Positions 31,544 through 42,895 of a stretch of DNA of 64,000 nt are shown here, piece after piece. The DNA is from Sabellastarte sp. h YS-2021. Lineage: Eukaryota > Annelida > Polychaeta > Sabellida > Sabellidae. The notes beneath the pieces are model-generated. The model was given only the letters and a program-made list of their open reading frames with translations. It was not told where the DNA came from and made no database searches. How positions within the stretch are numbered: the first letter of the stretch is position 1; every line of letters begins with the position of its first letter. Location of the stretch: assembly GCA_964017235.1 (NCBI GenBank), contig OZ024931.1, positions 141,672,033-141,736,032 of the forward strand, written 5' to 3'. A program made the translations under genes and the position numbers.

Positions 31544-32740
31544 CTACTGAGGAGGCTGCTGCTGTTGAGGTGGTGCTGTGGTGGTGATGGTGTAGAGCTG
31601 CTGCTGTTGCTGCTGCTGCTGAGGCTGCTCAATGATCTGTGTTGTTGTTAGATCTGGTAGCTGGCTTAGTATTCCACTTAAGTTGTGTCTACTGCCCTCA
31701 TCCTGTACTGTGACCACAGATGGAGGGTTTCCCAAGTCAATGGGGCTGGGTGTGTAGTAGACATAACTGTTGGAACTGCTGTCTGCTGCTGCCTGGGTGG
31801 AACTAGACTCCTGTTGAGTGGTTGGTGGTAGTATCCCGACCCTCTGTGACTCTTTGGTAATAGTGGCTGATCTTCTGGGTAGTACTTGACATCTATGAGT
31901 GTTTTTTACTACTTCAGTGTCTCTAAAAATCCTGCCCTTGAGGTCCTCAAACTCCTCTTGGATCATCTTTTCAGCCTCTGATGCCACATAGTCAAAGAAG
32001 GGCTGCCTGTCTGACTTCTGTTGCAGAAAACATGAGATCAGTGTCCTCATCTGTCAAAGTGCTCGAGTATCTTGGAGTCTGTAGAAACTGGTGTAGATGT
32101 GAAGATAGGTTGACTTCTACTCTCCCTCAGGACACTGATCTCTAGATGTTCTGTATCAGTAGTAGATCCACGAGATTCTTCATGCCTGCTGGTGTCAGGA
32201 CTGGCCTCGAACCCAGAGCTTCTGTTGGGCTCCCTTGTGTCTGATGTGGGTCTTAAGGAAACCAATCTGCTGGTAGACCCAGGACTGTCTCTTGGTCATC
32301 TCCCTTGGGGCTTGGCCAGACTGTTGCTTGGGCAGCTTGCCATAACGAGTTCTCTGGGACTCAAACCACCTTCTCACATCAAAGGGCTGGAGCTTCAGTT
32401 TTGCAAAGATTTCTGCCCAGAGAGCCTCCTTCCTCTGTATGTTGTGAAAACATCCATTCTCCTTGTGGTACAGCTGTGGGAGCTGCTTCACAAACTCTAC
32501 AATGGCATTTTCGTGGCTGTCAGTGAATACAGCACAGACCCTGGCTCTCTTGGCTGCTGAGTGGCACTCTGCTTCTTCCTCACACCTCTCATCTTCTTTG
32601 CAAGCTTCCTCAGTAACTTCTAAACCTTCCTCTGTATCCTCTATCCTCTCTTCTGAAAAACCTGTGCAAGGTCGCTTATATAGTCCCAGACCCCCCTTGC
32701 CTCTTTTGTGTACAAGCGCGTGGAAAAGAGTTGGTACTTA
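31544..32740 (-). pseudogene. Harbinger 1 accessory protein (MADF/Myb-like, Gln-rich), frameshifted
   Basis: Read from 32740 downward: an acidic segment ('ERIEDTEEGLEVTEEACKED'), then a MADF/Adf-1-like DNA-binding domain ('IVEFVKQLPQLYHKEN', 'RKEALWAEIFAKL', 'VRRWFESQRTRYGKL'), Ser/Thr/Pro-rich linkers, and a C-terminal region with 'DYVASEAEKMIQEEF' and poly-Gln ('EQPQQQQQQQQLYT'), stop at 31544. Shifts near 32250 and 32045 break the frame. In active Harbinger elements this partner binds DNA and carries the transposase into the nucleus. A TATATAA lies at about 32672 on this strand. No upstream Met is in frame. Confidence 0.8.
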
Positions 32741-33639
32741 ATCTGTACTTAGTCCCACGCACCCGGGGCATCCTCAGACTGCCGCAGACTAAATTTGTGT
32801 GGTCCCAGGAGGCCTGAGGAGGCCGGCTTGGATCGGCATCTCTTAGTCGGGGCTTAGTCTCAGACCCTGATTAATTTGCAGGACAGCTGAGATGGTCTGA
32901 GACTTCCTGGGACTAATGAAACCGATTCTTTTTCACATGCTTGAAATTTTATGGATCTGTTATGAGTCGGGGACTGACAACAGGCTTCCTGGGACTAAGC
33001 TAGAGATGCCTGGCACCAAGGGTTGCAGGATGCCTGAGACAACATACGTCTGTGTAAATTTGGGTCTCGGGAGGCCTGAGGAAGCCTGAGACTGGACATT
33101 TTGTTGACGGCGGAAAATAAGAATCGGTTTGGGTTGTGAGGAAATCTAAGCCAGTAGTATAGTTGGCCCCAAGTGACAACTACCTATCCGTACAGAACAC
33201 CTGGGACTAAGCAAATTTTTGAAACTGACTCCAAAAAACCCTTAATCGGGAAGCTTAGTGGAACACCCACATTACAAAATTTAAGCCCACGGCCTACCAG
33301 ACTTAAGGGGAATGGGCTTTTACTTTAGTTACCAGAAAGTTTTCCATGCAAATGCCAAACATGTGGCAGCCCATGTAATCAATATCTGCCTGTTATTGTC
33401 AATACGCATGCATTTTTGGGTTTCTTTACCATAGCACATATTTAAAAAACAATTCTAATCAAAGTGACTAGATACATGTGTCAATGATTTCTTGAATTTC
33501 TAATTGCAAACTAGAAAGCACTGTGAAACAATAACTGATCTGATTTTTCTTGGGTATGTTTATATACTACTGGCTCTAGATGCCAATGCATATTTTGACT
33601 AAAATATATTGAAATTAAAATTCTAAAAACAAAAAACAA

Positions 33640-34400
33640 TTAGCCCAAGTCCTACCAACCATGACTAGGAGCAGTATACAGAAATATATATTGATATGGT
33701 AAGAGTCATATTTACTTCTCTAACGAGTTGGTTTAAGAGGTTACCTTGAAGCATTGTATAAGTCCTGTCACGGTATTTAGTTTACTAGGTTGAATATACA
33801 GAGGAATGCAATTTAGCTGGCGTGAAATCATTTCAGGAGGTTGGGTGTTGCATATTTACTGTAGGCTTAAACTAACACATGAATCTCACCAATGACTGCA
33901 ATGCAAAGTTATTGTAGATTGTGCATTGTTGACACTGTACAGATACGATACTCTGGTGTAGATAGTCTTGGAGGCCTTATCATTAAAATTTTGTCGCTGT
34001 CGCATTCTTAAACAAAAGTAAATTAGTCCAGGCTGTGCCAAGTCTAGACTGGGAGCGGTATATATTTTATAATTAAACAATATATTCTTTCAGTTTAGTT
34101 TAAAATGTTACGTTAAAGCATTGTACAAATCATGTAAAGGTTTTTTGGGTTTACTGGGTTAAACATACAAAGGAACGCAATTTAGGTAGTGAGAAATCCC
34201 CCAAGGCGGGCAGGGTTGCATATGTAAGCTTGAAATGGTATATCAATGTCACAAATAACTGCAATGCATATGGTGAATTAGTTCTAATTATGAATTATTC
34301 ACACTGTGCAGATATGATACTCCGGTGTTGCTACTTCATCATTAAAGTTTCCTCATAGTAGCAATGGTCCTTTAAATATTTTTAATTATTCATAACATTC
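33640..34400 (+). repeat. Two tandem copies (about 380 bp each) of the intron block at 26370
   Basis: Copy 1 is about 33640-34000 and copy 2 about 34025-34400. Shared words include 'GAGCxGTATA', 'TTAAAGCATTGTA', 'TTTACTxGGTT', 'ATACA.AGGAA', 'AACTGCAATGCA', 'CACTGT.CAGATA.GATACTC' and 'GGTGT'. They diverge by roughly a quarter to a third by eye. Confidence 0.65.
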
Positions 34401-35106
34401 TAAACATGACTTTTTTTGCTGATGTTTTTCTGGTCATGCTTTTAAATTTTCATAGTTTATAGGACAGTTCCCATTCTGCAATATATTGCAAATGTTGCTC
34501 CCGATTGTCATATTTCAGGAATCTTCAAGTGAATCTTTTTTATCTTTTTCATTGTAAACTTTATTCAGCACCATCGTGAGGATCGTAAACCTATCAGGAA
34601 GGAATTGAAATGGTTTGAAATCTTTTTGATTGCAAAGCCATCGTTTTGGTCATAAACCTATGGGGAACATTGGGTCGTATCAAATCATAAACTTTTTATC
34701 TCTGTCAGCAAAATTTGAAAATACTTGAATCTGGCCAATAAGATTGCTTCCCCCAATGTCATAACAGTATACAATATCAAAAGAAGCCTACCTGATGGGA
34801 TTAACAATGAACAGGATTTAGATAGGATTCAAAGACGGATTCGTGACAGGTTTACGATGGCTTCCCGATGGGGATGGGATTAAAATGATGACATCAAAGG
34901 TACACGATTCTCTAAATAAATCCTCCAATTAAGATCTCAATATTCATATCATTACTAGAAACCGAGGAGTACAGACACTTGTGTTATCAAATTGGACATA
35001 TTGTTATGGACTCTAATACTCTGCAATAGTTTAGATTTCGCTTATTGGCATTTCTATTTTTTGAGTGGAACCTTCTCTGGATGTTAAAAGTGCAAGAAAT
35101 CTTAAA

Positions 35107-36560
35107 ATGTCACCAAAGAATAGGCAGAAAAAGATGCCTGTTCAGTAGACAGACGAGGTAAAGAAGTCCCAACAATGGGACTGAAAGTGTGGTAGAGACA
35201 CAGCAGGCTATTGGGAGGCGAGGTTGAAAGTTTCCAGGAGGCTACTATGGAGGGTACACAGGAGACTACTGAAGATGTGACACACAAAAAACTACACCAA
35301 TCTACTATAAAAGATTCAAATAAGAGGGAGACCCTGTGGGACAAGTTCTGGGCTGAGAATGACATGGATAAGGCTGCCTTCAAGAACTGGTTCCCGAGCC
35401 AAAGGACAATTGAAGATCACGCATATGAAATCCAATCAGGTGTACCTCATCTAACTGACAGGCAGAAATGGTATTAGAAGACCTTTGGCTCCCCCAACAG
35501 CCATTTTTTCACCGTCATTTCTTAAATACTGCCTTCAAGCAAGCCAGTGAAGCCGTAGTTTCAAGGCCACCTGATGCTCATCAGAGGACACGTAACACAC
35601 CCCAGTCACAGAGTACAGTACCATGGGATCTTTTTCAGTTACAGCAGAGATGGATCAACAGAGGAGATCACTAAGAATGGCACACATCTCCTCCACTCTT
35701 TCCCAACTCCCCAAAAAGCAGCCAACCATGTGCAACCCCTGCCATGAGTGCGTCTGGGTTTCAGCTGGAGGCCCAGGAAAGGCAAAGGAAATTAGAAGCA
35801 CCTGATTTATTTATTTATTTGGGGTTTTACGTCGCTTTCAACAATGTACAGGTCATATCACGATGGGTAGTTGGAAGGGCAGAGGAAACCAGTGCATAGA
35901 GTTCGTTAGGGTTCTGTATTGTAAACTGCCGACCAACGTTAAGCAACTACCAGCTTTCCCACTTGAGGCCATGACGGGGATCGAACCCCTGCCTCAGAGG
36001 TGGGAGGCGAGAGTGTTACCACTCTGCCACCGTGGCCCCTAGAAGCACTTGAAGACACACTGGAACGTATGATATGCCACAGGCCTCAAAATGACCACAC
36101 AGCTGTTTGACGTGAGTGACTGTGTCCTGACCTGAATAATCTCTCCACAGAGTGCTTATAAGGAACCTCAAACACAAGGACAGACGGGTACAAGAACAAC
36201 AACCATCTGCGCCACATTTCTTCCCACTGCCACTTTCACACAGCCAATACTAACATAGCAGCTGCTACCAGTCCATGAGCAAACACTTCAGCCTCAGCCC
36301 ATGTAAAACATACATCAGATGCAACAGCAGATGCCACGGGACAAGCAAGAAGAGATGACACTGCCCTTCAAAAGGAGATGCAACAGCCAATTCTACAGCA
36401 ATTGCAACAACAACAAATAGAGTAGCTTGTTCAGTAGCAAAAGTCGCCGCCCATTACAACAACAAATGCAACCTGTTCAAATTATATCACACCAAACCAC
36501 GACACACCACTGCAGAGCCCATCAACGAGCCACCTATTATCACAAGAACCTATAACTTTA
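35107..36560 (+). pseudogene. Harbinger 2 accessory protein relic (MADF-like, Gln-rich)
   Basis: Starts 'MSPKNRQKKMPVQ' and meets TAG at once. The recognisable DNA-binding part is 'KRETLWDKFWAENDMDKAAF' then 'NWFPSQRT' (35320-35410) and 'VPHLTDRQKWY'. After the SINE, Gln codons dominate ('QQPILQQLQQQQIE', 36360-36420). The 'M(S/P)PKN' start recurs in element 3. Many stops and shifts. Confidence 0.65.
35806..36039 (-). mobile_element. tRNA-derived SINE with target-site duplication
   Basis: On the minus strand it begins with GGGGCCACGGTGGCAGAGTGG (A box) and GGTTCGATCCCC-type B box, and ends in 'GCGACGTAAAACCCCAAATA' plus AAATA repeats. It is flanked by TAGAAGCACCTGA (35793-35805) and TAGAAGCACTTGA (36040-36052). 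About 234 bp long. It interrupts the Harbinger 2 accessory relic and is therefore younger. Confidence 0.9.
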
Positions 36561-36849
36561 ACCACTTTCCAGTCTGGTGACTTCAAAGTCTCAGGACCCA
36601 CCCACAGCAGATACATCATTTGTTTAGTGGATGACAGTTACAGCTAGCTCAACACTCCCTTGTGCCTTCTGCCAGAAACTAACACCAGCTGAGACGTCCA
36701 TATTAATTAACTGTGTGTTTTAAATTAACTAAAAATACGATGATCCCCAAAACAACATATTACTAACACTCCAAGTAAACCCGTACACACATATTCCACT
36801 TCAAACAAGTAAAAATCATTAAATCAAAAGAAAAATCCACCACAACACC

Positions 36850-37150
36850 AGGGTTCAAATCTTTCCCCAGTTCTCTGAGACAAAGTGTTTGACTGCAGGG
36901 CGTTACAACCTTAGTCTTCCACCCAATCAAAAAGTGTCCAGGGTTTCAACACTTCCCCATCTCTACCATGCAAAGTCCACAGAGCTTGATGGAAATGGAT
37001 TCAAACCCTGTCACCTCTCTGTCATCCAAAGTGGTTAAAATTTCTGTGAGGCAGGTTTAAACCCTGCCACTTTTTTGTCATCTGAAGTCAGAAGTAGTTT
37101 GAAGGACACTGGGGCAGGGTTCTAACCCTGCCACCTCTCTGGTATCCAAA
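36850..37150. repeat. Degenerate tandem repeat, 70-90 bp, with 'AACCCTGCCACCTCTCTG'
   Basis: Four variants of 'GGTTCAAACCCTGxCACCTCTCTGTCATCCAAAG' occur at about 36850, 36945-37030, 37065 and 37115. The 'GGTTCAAATC/GGTTTAAACCC' part resembles a tRNA B box. Confidence 0.6.
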
Positions 37151-37559
37151 GAATAAAAGAAGTTTAAAATCTTATTAATTTGGGTTCAAAGTTCATTAAA
37201 TGAAATCAATTTTACTGAAAATTACAAATAAATTTATTTTTACTGTAAGCAGACATCTTCATACAAATTTACAAGAACAGACAAATAACAAACATTGGGG
37301 AAAACAAATATTATAACTGTTTCAGAGATAAGTATGGCAAATTTTATCACATAGAATGCTATGTATTTTACAAAACATTATTTAAAAATTCTGCCAAAGC
37401 ATAGCTCCTTCATTTTGGAAGTAATCAGCCAGAACACTTTGCTATGCCTTTGCAGCGTTATAGGGGGGGTTTCTTCCCTGATAAGGCCGGTGATCCCTGG
37501 CAACTGGTTCAAACCAATGTTCTTCACTTTAAATGTCCTCTGCTCAATCTCTGTCTCAG

Positions 37560-38390
37560 TTGATTGTGGACGACCACACAGACCATGCCTATGAACATAA
37601 CCACATCAGGTTCTTGCTGCATGGTGGATTGCAGGACTTGAAATATACTGGCCAAAATCCCAAAGGTATTCTTTGCAACCCTTCTCGAACAGCTGATCGG
37701 TTAATTGTGGACCCACTTGTTGATGTCCATGCTTCTGCAGGAGAAGGGTTTCATCAGCTAGTTTCTGAGGGGGAAGACGTTATCACCAATGATAAGATAC
37801 TCCATTTGGGGCCTGTTGTCCACAAGTGACTCTGCTGGAGTGGGCCCAATTGTGTTATCCTCTATCTTTCACCTTAGATCACAATACAAGAAAATCTGGC
37901 TGATAAACTGGAGCCATTGGCAGCAATGTCATACCAGATAAACTAATACAAAGGCTAGCAGGACAAGGGAATGGAAACCCTTGTAGTTGAAATATTATCT
38001 AGCTACTCATGTGGGACATCTGCAGGAGATGTGTTTCCTATCTATGGCACTAAGAACAAATAGTACATTCCATTCCACCTTGCCCTGAATACCTGCTCTG
38101 TCTCCTTCCAGTCCTCAAAGCATCACCATAGTGTCTGATTATGGCATCACACATGTCAAGGATGAGATGGCTTATGGTAGACTTCTCCAACCTGAAGGTC
38201 AAGTGCAGCCATACATAGCTCTCCCCTCTTGCTAGATATATTAGTGTAATAGCTAACTTCAAGCCTTGGTTGAGGGGTTCTCTGAGAAAGGTCTGGTATT
38301 AATTGTCGGTTAATTTCAGTAAATATCTCAAGAGACATCCACATAAAATTTCTGAATGTGGGCTGATCTTAGTAGACCTCTGCACTAAGG
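37560..38390 (-). pseudogene. Harbinger 2 transposase relic
   Basis: From 38390 down: 'FMWMSLEIFTEINRQLIPDL', a shift, 'LAITLIYLARGESYVWLHL' with 'FRLEKSTISHLILDMC' (HTH), a gap, then 'RPQMEYLIIGDNVFPLRN' (the region around the ADDAF motif, Asp to Asn), 'LMKPFSCRSMDINKWVHN', and 'RRVAKNTFGILASIFQVLQS' where the usual Glu of VENAFG is Lys. The catalytic core is therefore both broken and mutated. Confidence 0.78.
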
Positions 38391-38779
38391 TTATTATATT
38401 TTACCCTAGTCCTCCCTTCTCATGAGTGTCTGCCTAACCCAAGTCACTGGGACCATCCTCCGCCTCTGTGGAGGTTCATCGCAAACCCATCTGAAATCTT
38501 TGAAGCTTCTACCCCTGCAATTGTAGAAAATTTATCTGGTCCAATAAATTTAACAACTGGGAGCAAGGTTTACAATAAATCGCAGAAATGAAAGACCCCC
38601 ATTAGACATCTTTCTCAGCTGTTGTGTCAACATTTATCCATTGTAATGTGATACATTTTGTCATGTTACAAGTGCAATAATGTTGCAATTGAAATGTAGA
38701 AACATTCATACAAGATCTTTCCCCCAATTAAACCTTGTCTATATGTGAGATGGAGAAATGTACACATGTTATAATATAG

Positions 38780-38985
38780 ACCTAAAGCCTCGGCTATGAC
38801 AACAGTAAATATGCTCATGTTCACCTTGTATCAAATGAAGTGGGCTTGGCCTTATGCTAACAACTACATAATAGCAATGTTTTCTTTCATACAAGACTGT
38901 GATGGTTTAGTTAAAAAGCCTCAAGGTCTCCCTATCAAAACAAGTTCACAGTAAATGTAGTAAGTCATGTGAGTTCATATCCTTT
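38780..38985 (+). repeat. Copy of the intron block at 26925-27120
   Basis: See 26925-27120. It forms the far end of the duplicated region that begins at 27955. Confidence 0.8.
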
Positions 38986-39784
38986 CATTTCATAATACGA
39001 CGATATGAACACAGATACATCTAGGTTCTCAATAAATGTTTCTTGTTGTCAGCTTTCAATAAATCACTCTGATACATGAACTGTGAATTATGTTTTATTT
39101 GCGGAATTAATCTGCCAATTTTTATTATTTTTTTTTGAAGATAGTCCAATGAACTGGTACTTTTGCAGTAAGAGATACAAAAAGTTTTTTATAATATACG
39201 TACAAATATTGGGTGAAATATACATATATGGAAGAATCATAAAGGAATAACACATACATTGTATGAACTGCTAACGTTATAAGTGAATGAGATGCTGGAT
39301 GTGTTATTCAGGTTTAGTTCAAACAAGACGACAGAAAAACAACAAAATATCATTATCCCCCCCAAAAAAATAACAAAAATAACAAAAGCCATTAAATGTG
39401 TTATGCTTACCCGTATATTATAATATTATTATCATATCACAATGCACAAAACATATGACCTAAACTATAATTAGCAAAAAAAATCTTATGCTGATGCACG
39501 TGCCTCTTTAAATGTGATCTTAAAAAGAAGAAGAAAAATTTTTTTTATGTAAGTTCAACATTTATCGATTAGGAGCATGGAATAAAAATCTGTGACAAAA
39601 GTTGTGCAGCTCAACACCAAAGAAATATGTAATGCTGTATAATCACTTTGTCAATCATCACGTTACACTGAAATGCCATCTAAGTTCTGAAGGTCACTTC
39701 CAATCACATAAATCACTTAGTTCACTCCATTGCAATGTATCCAGTAAATTATATTTGCATTTCTCGCATTTGTACATCTTACAT
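38986..39784 (+). other. Intron sequence without recognised features
   Basis: Very AT-rich. Nothing supported. Confidence 0.4.
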
Positions 39785-41180
39785 AATGGACAATTAGCAA
39801 TATTGACGTCAGAAAACTCCAGACAAAGGAGGTTGCATGGCTAGGCTGCCAACATTCCCTTGGTGGAGTGCTGTCCTTCCTTACAGGCTAGAACGTGACG
39901 TTGTGACATCTTATTTTGTTTGGTGCATGTGCAGACAAGACCTGTTTTGGAGAAATAGCAAGTTTTCAAGATTTTTCTACTATTTTTTAAAGTATTATTT
40001 CCATTTGTATGTAGAAACACATTTTGTCTTCTTCTGTTGGTCAGCATTGCGGATCATGTATGTATTTGCAAGTGAACTTTGACCCTTTGGCGGTGATGGT
40101 TTTTGTTGGGAAATAACCTTATGTATTGCATACAGGCATGTTGTGTGGATTTCTACAAAGTACTACTGTTTCCTAGCCACTTTTCCATAAAAAAGATATT
40201 TAGAAGAGTTTCCTTCAGTCTAAACACAAATGCATTGTTTTCATCTGACATCATCATCTCCAGCAAATGTAAGTGGAAGTCGCTTGCGAGATATAAATAT
40301 ATTTCCTGTCCTCACATATCCAGCAGCAAATACTGTAAGTGGCTCTTGCTTATGGCAAATCAATAATTTAATGGAACAAACGTACAGCGTGCTGGGCTCA
40401 ACTCAGAAGCTAAGTAGCATTGACCCCTTTTAGTACTTGAAAGGGAGACCATTTATACAGAAGAAGACTTATATTATCGACTACTTTTCTACCATGCCTA
40501 GCAAATGCATGGATAGTCCAGTGGTTTGTTCAACAGTGTATCTGCACTGGTCATGTGACTAAACATTGACCACCGACCAGACCAACCTATCAATACAATT
40601 TCTACAGAAGAAGAGTATTTTATGAGAGATTCTTCATCCCTAGCAAATGTATAGATATCCTATGGCGTCATTAACATAGGACAGGTGCCAGTCATGTGAC
40701 TACACAGATTACCATACAAGGGTGCCAGAGCCTACCGACCTATTACAAGTTACACACCCTTCACACAATAAGACTGTTTCGCAACACAACCAAAACTACT
40801 GAGAAGACCTACACCAACCAGACTCTTGCTTTTCAGACAGGTAATGTCGATCTGTGCTTGTGACCTACACTGACCCAGCTCCTGTTTTTACAGAAGCAGT
40901 GTCCATCTATGGAGGTATCCAGTCTGACTGACTAGACCTTCACTGTCCAAGTTCCAAGTTTTTTTCACGGAAGCAGCTTCCATCCATGTCGATGATCAGA
41001 CAAACTAGCCACCAGACCAACTCCATCAGGATCCTGTTTTACAGAAGCAGTTGGCTACCAGGTCCCCCTGCACTACAGTTACAAGCTTATGTTACGAGTT
41101 TGTTCAATGTACCCAGGTCAAATGGTGTGACACTCATATTGAAAACCGAAAATATTCAAGCAACGTTATGTCTTTTCTTA
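39785..41180 (+). mobile_element. DIRS-like leader relic
   Basis: 'CTTCCTTACAGGCTAGAACG', 'TGACGTTGTGACATCTTATT' and 'TTGTTTGGTGCATGTGCA' (39870-39935) follow the order and wording of the left repeat and leader of the complete DIRS element ('CTTCCTTCC..CTAGACAACC', 'TGACGTCATAGCATC', 'CGTTTGGCGCGTGT'). Further on, 'GGTCATGTGAC' occurs twice (about 40548, 40693) like the CACGTG modules. Units of 'CCTGTTTTTACAGAAGCAGT' repeat at 40880-41050. No coding motifs remain. Confidence 0.5.
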
Positions 41181-41191
41181 CAACAATTGAC

Positions 41192-41431
41192 GGGGGCCAT
41201 GGTGGCAGAGTGGTAACACTCTCGCCTCCCATCTCTGAGGCCGGGGTTCAATCCCCGTGATGGCCTTAAGTGGGAAAGCTGGTAGTTGCTTGCCGTTGGT
41301 CGGCAGTTTACAGTACACAACCCTAGCGAACTCTATGTACTGGTTTCCTCTGCCCTTCCAACTACCCGTCGTGATATGACCTGTACAGTGTTGAAAGCGA
41401 CGTAAAACCCCAAATAAATAAATAAATAAAT
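41192..41431 (+). mobile_element. tRNA-derived SINE with 12-bp target-site duplication
   Basis: GGGGGCCATGGTGGCAGAG (A box), GGGGTTCAATCCCC (B box), body to 'GCGACGTAAAACCCC' and AAATA repeats. Flanked by ACAACAATTGAC at 41180-41191 and 41432-41443. The best preserved copy of this family here. Confidence 0.93.
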
Positions 41432-41443
41432 ACAACAATTGAC

Positions 41444-42890
41444 CAATCTCTAAAGTGCCTAGAGTCTGATTGTCACATCTTCAGGCCTCCCTTTCCCCCA
41501 CCAGCCTTAACAGGTTCCTCATCACAGTGCAGGACAATAGGGGGCTCAGCTTAAATTCATTCAAAATGACCAAATTAAGACATATCTCAGACTTTGTGTT
41601 TATTTTATGGCCAACATCACATGGCAAGGAGGCTTATTTAGAGCATCTCAGATCTGGCATCAAACTGCATACTCTGGCTCCCTTGCAAATGTTGGGCAGC
41701 CGCAAAAAGAAAGCATAAGACCATTTTTAAAGAATAAATCAGTGAAAAGTGTTTCCTGTGTAGATCATTTGCCTTCTGTCAACCTGTCACCAATGTCCAC
41801 ACTGTTGCTCAAAATCTGAGGTCACACGGCCAATAGAGGTCACACAGCATCAGTATTGAGTTATCTCACCCAGAGGACATACAACATCCTGTGACCAGAA
41901 AGGCAAGTGCGTCACCAAAGTATTCAAACAGCTGTTGAAGGAAGTGTGATAATTGTCATAAGTCTTGTATGCACTACCCCATTCTTTTGCTTAAGGGTTT
42001 CGTTGGTTGGGAATACCTTTGATGCATAAGTATTCTATTGATTGTCCATATATGGTGTCCTTGAAGTGCACGGGTGGTATTAATTTGCATGGTGACATAA
42101 GTGTAGATTTTAATTAATTTCACACACGGTAACTTGCATTGTATTCGGTGTTATGGTAATTTTCAACTGTGTGCAAGTCATGTAATGGTAACCTTATGTT
42201 TTATGTGTATATTGAATTTTTAATTATGTTATGGTTATTTCAAAGTTTGATCAAAATGTGATAATAGCACATTCTCAAAGGATGCTTGCAGTTCAGTCAA
42301 ACTTCGACATTATTCAGACAGTTACTTTCTAGCCATGAATAGTTTCTAACAGCTTACATGTGTTGAGACTTTTTTACATATATTCATAACTTGAAGTTTT
42401 ACATAGTCACCAATGTAACATATACATTATATATCCTTTTCTATAGCTATTAATATTAAGTATTAATGTATAATAAACTTAAATAACCTTCAACTTGTGT
42501 CATTACTGGGTTGGTGTTGGGACTGGTCAACAATTGTGCACTTGTCAAGAATTTGAGAAAAAAATACACTTTGAAATAAAATTGTTTTAATGATTTGAAC
42601 TACTTACTTTAAAGCAACAATTTTTTGCAACATCTTTCATTTGAAAAACCATGATTGGAACCAATTCATTAAATGTAGTGAAACTTTTTCAGAATTTAAG
42701 TGGTTTTTCAATTTAATTTTTATAGCTACTGTAGCAAAAGCATATTGGAAAAATCACATGGCATAATTTAGTGGTTAGACAGTAGCAACATTTTATGTAG
42801 GTTAAAACTGATTCATCAGTTAAACTTCTAGCAAGTGATATAGAGTCATTTTTTGTGTGTTTGAGCTGATTTTTTTCTTATACTTAATTG
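41444..42890 (+). other. Intron sequence without recognised genes
   Basis: An 82-codon open frame at 41470-41718 has no family signature and no splice support. The rest is AT-rich. Confidence 0.4.
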
Positions 42891-42895
42891 TAAAA

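Larger units (their letters stand above)
28993..33270 (+). mobile_element. PIF/Harbinger element 1 with two convergent genes, decayed
   Basis: Ends are short inverted repeats: GCCCCTGTTCCACCAAAG at the left and GCTTAGTGGAACACCCAC at the right. They are flanked by TAAT and ATTA, so the 3-bp target duplication usual for the family is not clean. Subterminal regions (29100-29340 and 32800-33085) carry repeated CCTCAGG/CCTGAGG. Inside are a transposase on + (29560-30660) and an accessory MADF/Myb-like gene on - (31544-32740). The two-gene layout is the hallmark of the superfamily. It lies in intron 1 of gene B. Confidence 0.85.
35100..38420 (+). mobile_element. PIF/Harbinger element 2, decayed, convergent genes
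   Basis: Accessory gene relic on + (35107-36560) and transposase relic on - (38390-37560), pointing toward each other. Outer limits are uncertain because no inverted ends were found. A SINE (35806-36039) has inserted into the accessory gene. The arrangement is the mirror image of element 1. Confidence 0.75.

Noticed and set aside
41192-41260. tRNA gene
   Set aside because: A and B boxes are present but this is the head of a SINE with body, tail and target duplication. The same applies to 61514 and 63555.
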